This document shows positions 5,138 through 7,274 of a DNA stretch of 7,274 bases, piece by piece. The number at the start of each line of letters is the position of its first letter. The stretch's first letter is position 1. The stretch is from Bacteroidota bacterium (GTDB lineage Bacteria; Bacteroidota; Bacteroidia; Flavobacteriales; Flavobacteriaceae), in assembly GCA_018656255.1 (NCBI GenBank), contig JABHYI010000109.1, forward strand, positions 1 through 7,274, given 5' to 3'. The notes beneath the pieces are model-generated. The model was not told the origin of the DNA, did no database searches, and worked only from the letters and a program-made list of their open reading frames with translations. The translations under genes and the position numbers were made by a program.

Positions 5138-6031
5138 TTATCTAATAAATTTATCTGCCACGTATATTATTTGTAGAAGGGTAATATAACTTACACTCAC
5201 TAACATAAGTTGTTTTGCAGATGTATCTGTTTTTTGTTTGTACAATCGCAAACCGTAATACACAAACCAAATTCCTAGCCCGCCAATAATTACTGCCGAA
5301 ATTGGAGTGATGTAAAACGCTCCTGTTACTCCAAAGGCAGGAATTAATGAAGACAACACCGTACACACGCTATAGAAAACAACTTGCACTGCTGTGGTGC
5401 GGTCTCTTTTGCCTGTAGGCAACATAAAAAAGCCTCCTTTTTTATAATCATCAAATAAAAACCAACCTATGGCCCAAAAGTGAGGGAATTGCCAAAAAAA
5501 CTGTATCATAAACAAAGTACCTGGTTCTATACCAAAATCATTGGTAGCAGCAACCCATCCTAACATAAAGGGAATAGCTCCAGGAAAAGCGCCAACAAAA
5601 ACAGATAAGGGTGTTTTTGTTTTTAAAGGCGTGTATAAAAAAACGTATATAAAGATGGAAATCGCACCAAACATTGCTGTTTGTGGATTTATACTATACA
5701 AAACAGTAATGCCAACAATAGTTAGAATAACAGCTATAGAAAGCGCCGCAGCAATACTCATTCTGCCAGCTGGGATAGGCCTATTTTTTGTTCTATCCAT
5801 CAAAGAGTCTAAGTCACGCTCCATGATTTGGTTGTAAACATTGCTGGCTCCTACCATACAATATCCTCCAATACACAAAAGCAACAAGATCATAAAATCT
5901 ACCTCTGCTGCGCCAAGTAAATACCCTGCAACCGAAGAAAACACAACACTTACAGACAACCTAAATTTGGTTATTTCTGTAAAGTTTTTAACCCATGAGG
6001 TGGGAAGCACCTGTGTTTGTGTTACTGACAA
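5138..6031 (-). CDS. ctaB: Protoheme IX farnesyltransferase (heme O synthase)
   Basis: This 297-residue UbiA-family membrane prenyltransferase has eight or nine hydrophobic segments. It transfers a farnesyl group from farnesyl diphosphate to heme B to make heme O, the precursor of heme A for the oxidase encoded next to it. The first Asp-rich motif is ERDLDSLMDRTKNRP at 71-85, preceded by N64 and N67. The second conserved region is WQFPHFWAIGW (H184) running to DDYKKGGFFMLP at 194-205. The start is TTG at 6031, because an in-frame TAA at 6040-6038 leaves only ATT, CTA and this TTG upstream of S2. A GTG at residue 8 is the main alternative, and the first ATG (residue 47) would remove helix 1. 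The gene heads the oxidase operon, about 30 nt after the likely transcription start. Confidence 0.97.
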   Translation of the reverse strand: MSVTQTQVLPTSWVKNFTEITKFRLSVSVVFSSVAGYLLGAAEVDFMILLLLCIGGYCMVGASNVYNQIMERDLDSLMDRTKNRPIPAGRMSIAAALSIAVILTIVGITVLYSINPQTAMFGAISIFIYVFLYTPLKTKTPLSVFVGAFPGAIPFMLGWVAATNDFGIEPGTLFMIQFFWQFPHFWAIGWFLFDDYKKGGFFMLPTGKRDRTTAVQVVFYSVCTVLSSLIPAFGVTGAFYITPISAVIIGGLGIWFVYYGLRLYKQKTDTSAKQLMLVSVSYITLLQIIYVADKFIR

Positions 6032-6069
6032 TAGAATTTATTTAAATTTTACCTTGTGTTTTGAGTGTG

Positions 6070-6101
6070 CAAAGATACGGTACAACTCTAATTCTAACCA
6101 A
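6070..6101 (-). promoter_or_regulatory. Flavobacterial promoter of the ctaB-oxidase operon
   Basis: On the minus strand TTG at 6101-6099 is followed after 21 bases by TATCTTTG at 6077-6070, then CACACTC. The -7 box is a full match to TAnnTTTG. Transcription would start around 6061-6065, giving a leader of about 30 nt before the TTG start codon of ctaB. It is the only good promoter match in the gap between the lipoprotein terminator and ctaB. Confidence 0.7.
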
Positions 6102-6141
6102 TTTATAACACATTATCTATGTTAAAAATAAGCCTAAAAAA

Positions 6142-6159
6142 ACAAGTGTATGTACTTGT
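6142..6159. repeat. Short inverted repeat upstream of the ctaB promoter
   Basis: ACAAGT at 6142-6147 and ACTTGT at 6154-6159 are exact reverse complements separated by six bases, which could pair further through G-T wobbles. The repeat lies about 40 bases upstream of the -33 element, between it and the terminator of the lipoprotein unit. It could be an activator or repressor half-site pair. Length and A/T content make chance occurrence quite possible. Confidence 0.3.
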
Positions 6160-6173
6160 AATAAGAACCCAAT

Positions 6174-6211
6174 AAAAAAAGCGCTGCAGAATTATCTACA
6201 GCGCTTTTTTT
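6174..6211 (-). terminator. Strong intrinsic terminator of the tonB-lipoprotein unit
   Basis: A 13-bp perfect stem (AAAAAAAGCGCTG at 6174-6186 with CAGCGCTTTTTTT at 6199-6211) can extend by three more pairs across one mismatch to an ATTA loop. On the minus strand the GC-rich core is followed by a run of seven T. It starts 18 bases after the stop codon of the lipoprotein gene. Confidence 0.93.
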
Positions 6212-6229
6212 ATGTATGATTATTTAAAT

Positions 6230-6736
6230 TTATCGTACCATTCTAATTTCTGATGTTTCAAAATAATCTATGTCATCTTCTGTATATGCATCGCTAGTTG
6301 AAAGCCTTAGTTGATTGTTGTTAAACAAGGTAACATCAAAAAGAGTTTCGTCGAGAAGAAGTTGCATGGTACTATTATTGGCAGCGTAGGTTCCAATCTC
6401 ATCATCGATATCTTCTATATATGTAGATTGACTCACAATTTCTCCTGCAACAGTTCTCTGTGTGTTGATAACATATTGACCATCTGCTAGATAAGTTCCG
6501 TTTTCACGAAAAGTTATAGTTAGCTGAAATGTTTCTCCCACTGTGATATCCTCTGTTATAATATCAAGCCCATTTACATTTTGAGTTTGTGTAGCGTTGC
6601 TAGTTAGATAGGTAACATCATAAGTTCCTGCACTTAAATTTATGCTGTTTAACTCATACAAAGGGGCATCATCACTTGTACAAGCAATCAACGACACAAA
6701 AATAACTAGCGTAAATAAATGTTTGAATACTTTCAT
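6230..6736 (-). CDS. Small lipoprotein, lipocalin-like, function unknown
   Basis: This 168-residue protein has a type II signal peptide, MKVFKHLFTLVIFVSLIAC, with lipobox L16-I-A-C19. The acidic run TSDDAP after the cysteine resembles the lipoprotein surface-export signal described in Bacteroidota, so the mature protein may sit on the outer face of the outer membrane. The rest is rich in alternating beta-strand patterns (SAGTYDVTYLT, FQLTITFRENGTYLADGQY, LFDVTLFNNNQLRLST) ending EIRMVR. This resembles the small lipocalin-like beta-barrels common in flavobacteria, but the family assignment is tentative. It starts at an ATG at 6736, 12 bp after the tonB stop codon, and is followed by a strong terminator, so it is probably the last gene of a tonB transcript. 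No catalytic residues can be recognised. Confidence 0.88.
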   Translation of the reverse strand: MKVFKHLFTLVIFVSLIACTSDDAPLYELNSINLSAGTYDVTYLTSNATQTQNVNGLDIITEDITVGETFQLTITFRENGTYLADGQYVINTQRTVAGEIVSQSTYIEDIDDEIGTYAANNSTMQLLLDETLFDVTLFNNNQLRLSTSDAYTEDDIDYFETSEIRMVR

Positions 6737-6748
6737 AATCAGTGTGTT

Positions 6749-7274
6749 TTAGTTTTCTATCTGAAATCTAATTGGAAGGGAATACAATACCCCTACCGCT
6801 TGACCACGTTGCTTTCCTGGTGTCATCTTTGGCAAAGCTTTGATGGTTTTAATTGCTTCTTGTTTTAATTTTGGGTGCGGTGCTCGTGCCTGAACATTGG
6901 TAATGTTACCCGTTCTGTCAATTTTAAATTGGACATATATTTGCTGAATTCCTTCCAAACCTAAATCACTTGCCAGATCTGTATTGAATTTCTTTTGTAC
7001 AAATTTCTGAATTTTACTAGACATGCACTTCTTCTTGGCAGCATTGTTACCTGCACTTTCACAACCAGGGTATATTGGCACATTCTCAATGACAGCGAAG
7101 GGAACATCATCAATGATTTCTCCAGCTTCATCAATCTCTTCAATCTCTACGATTTCTTCTTCTTGACTAATCTCTGTAGATTCGATAATAGTTTCTTCCA
7201 CGTCTGCCTCATCCTCGATTACCTCGATAACCTCTGGAGCTGGTGGTGGCGGTGGTGGCGGTGGCGGTGGTGGC
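6749..7274 (-). CDS. Energy transducer TonB (5' end beyond window)
   Basis: This is the C-terminal 174 codons of a TonB family protein; the frame is open through the right edge. It begins inside a run of at least 11 prolines, followed by APEVIEVIEDE and a long Glu/Asp/Ile-rich stretch. The conserved flavobacterial segment VIENVPIYPGCE comes next, then KKKCM, with cysteine codons at 7063-7061 and 7027-7025. The TonB C-terminal domain ends the protein: IYVQFKIDRTGNITNVQ, then PHPKLKQEAIKTIKALPKMTPGKQRG and LYSLPIRFQI. TonB couples the proton-motive force, through ExbB/ExbD, to outer-membrane TonB-dependent receptors; the proline/acidic linker spans the periplasm. A GTG at 7201 lies in frame but is not the start, because the polyproline linker upstream is in the same frame. 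The missing part should hold the membrane anchor. Confidence 0.95.
   Translation of the reverse strand, partial: PPPPPPPPPPPAPEVIEVIEDEADVEETIIESTEISQEEEIVEIEEIDEAGEIIDDVPFAVIENVPIYPGCESAGNNAAKKKCMSSKIQKFVQKKFNTDLASDLGLEGIQQIYVQFKIDRTGNITNVQARAPHPKLKQEAIKTIKALPKMTPGKQRGQAVGVLYSLPIRFQIEN

Noticed and set aside
5151..5366. Minus-strand open frame of 71 codons within ctaB in another frame
   Set aside because: The ctaB frame carries all family motifs through this stretch, so this is an out-of-frame overlap.
5541..6125. Two plus-strand open frames opposite ctaB and its promoter
   Set aside because: Both lie opposite conserved ctaB sequence, and the second runs across the minus-strand promoter; neither resembles a protein family.
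6961..7143. Minus-strand open frame of 60 codons inside tonB
   Set aside because: Alternative frame of the TonB linker and domain region; the TonB frame has the conserved motifs.
7214..7274. GGT/GGC-rich repeat at the right edge as a possible satellite or repeat element
   Set aside because: Read on the minus strand it is simply the polyproline codons of the TonB linker.
1..7274. Defence system, prophage, insertion sequence, CRISPR array or tRNA
   Set aside because: No transposase, integrase, nuclease, spaced direct repeats or tRNA-like structure was seen; the window is filled with respiratory and envelope genes in one orientation.

Overview
The window reads as chromosomal DNA of a Bacteroidota member, most likely a marine-type Flavobacteriaceae. 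Supporting signs are the low GC content, promoters of the TAnnTTTG (-7) type in place of TATAAT, no clear Shine-Dalgarno sequences, a flavobacterial type of energy-transducer TonB, and a cytochrome oxidase gene order (heme O synthase, two subunit III genes, subunit IV, then SCO and DUF420 genes) that I recognise from this family. All genes I can support are on the minus strand, so transcription runs from high to low coordinates.

From right to left: (1) 7274-6174 holds the 3' part of a TonB gene with a polyproline/acidic linker, followed closely by a small lipocalin-like lipoprotein gene and a strong intrinsic terminator. (2) 6101-2981 is the oxidase unit: a good flavobacterial promoter, ctaB (heme O synthase), a five-helix subunit III, a second and larger subunit III with a soluble insert of about 120 residues, subunit IV, and a perfect hairpin terminator. 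(3) 2942-697 is the oxidase assembly unit. It has its own promoter, a cysteine-free SCO-like membrane protein, a canonical SCO copper chaperone, a DUF420 (CtaM/YozB-like) membrane protein carrying a perfect EF-hand loop, and a 71-residue membrane protein with a periplasmic CxxC. The first three genes are linked by TAATG overlaps and the last by a 1-nt gap. (4) 567-1 is the N-terminal part of a MacB/LolD-type ABC ATPase whose gene runs off the left edge.

Together units 2 and 3 supply heme O (precursor of heme A), subunits III and IV, and probably the copper/thiol maturation machinery for an aa3/caa3-type cytochrome c oxidase. Subunits I and II and heme A synthase are not in the window. The most unusual material is in the assembly operon: a SCO paralog that has lost every cysteine, an EF-hand inside a DUF420 protein, and an uncharacterised CAMC mini-protein, all apparently translated in step with a normal SCO. 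I see no CRISPR, phage, insertion sequence, tRNA or rRNA, and no accessory defence system.
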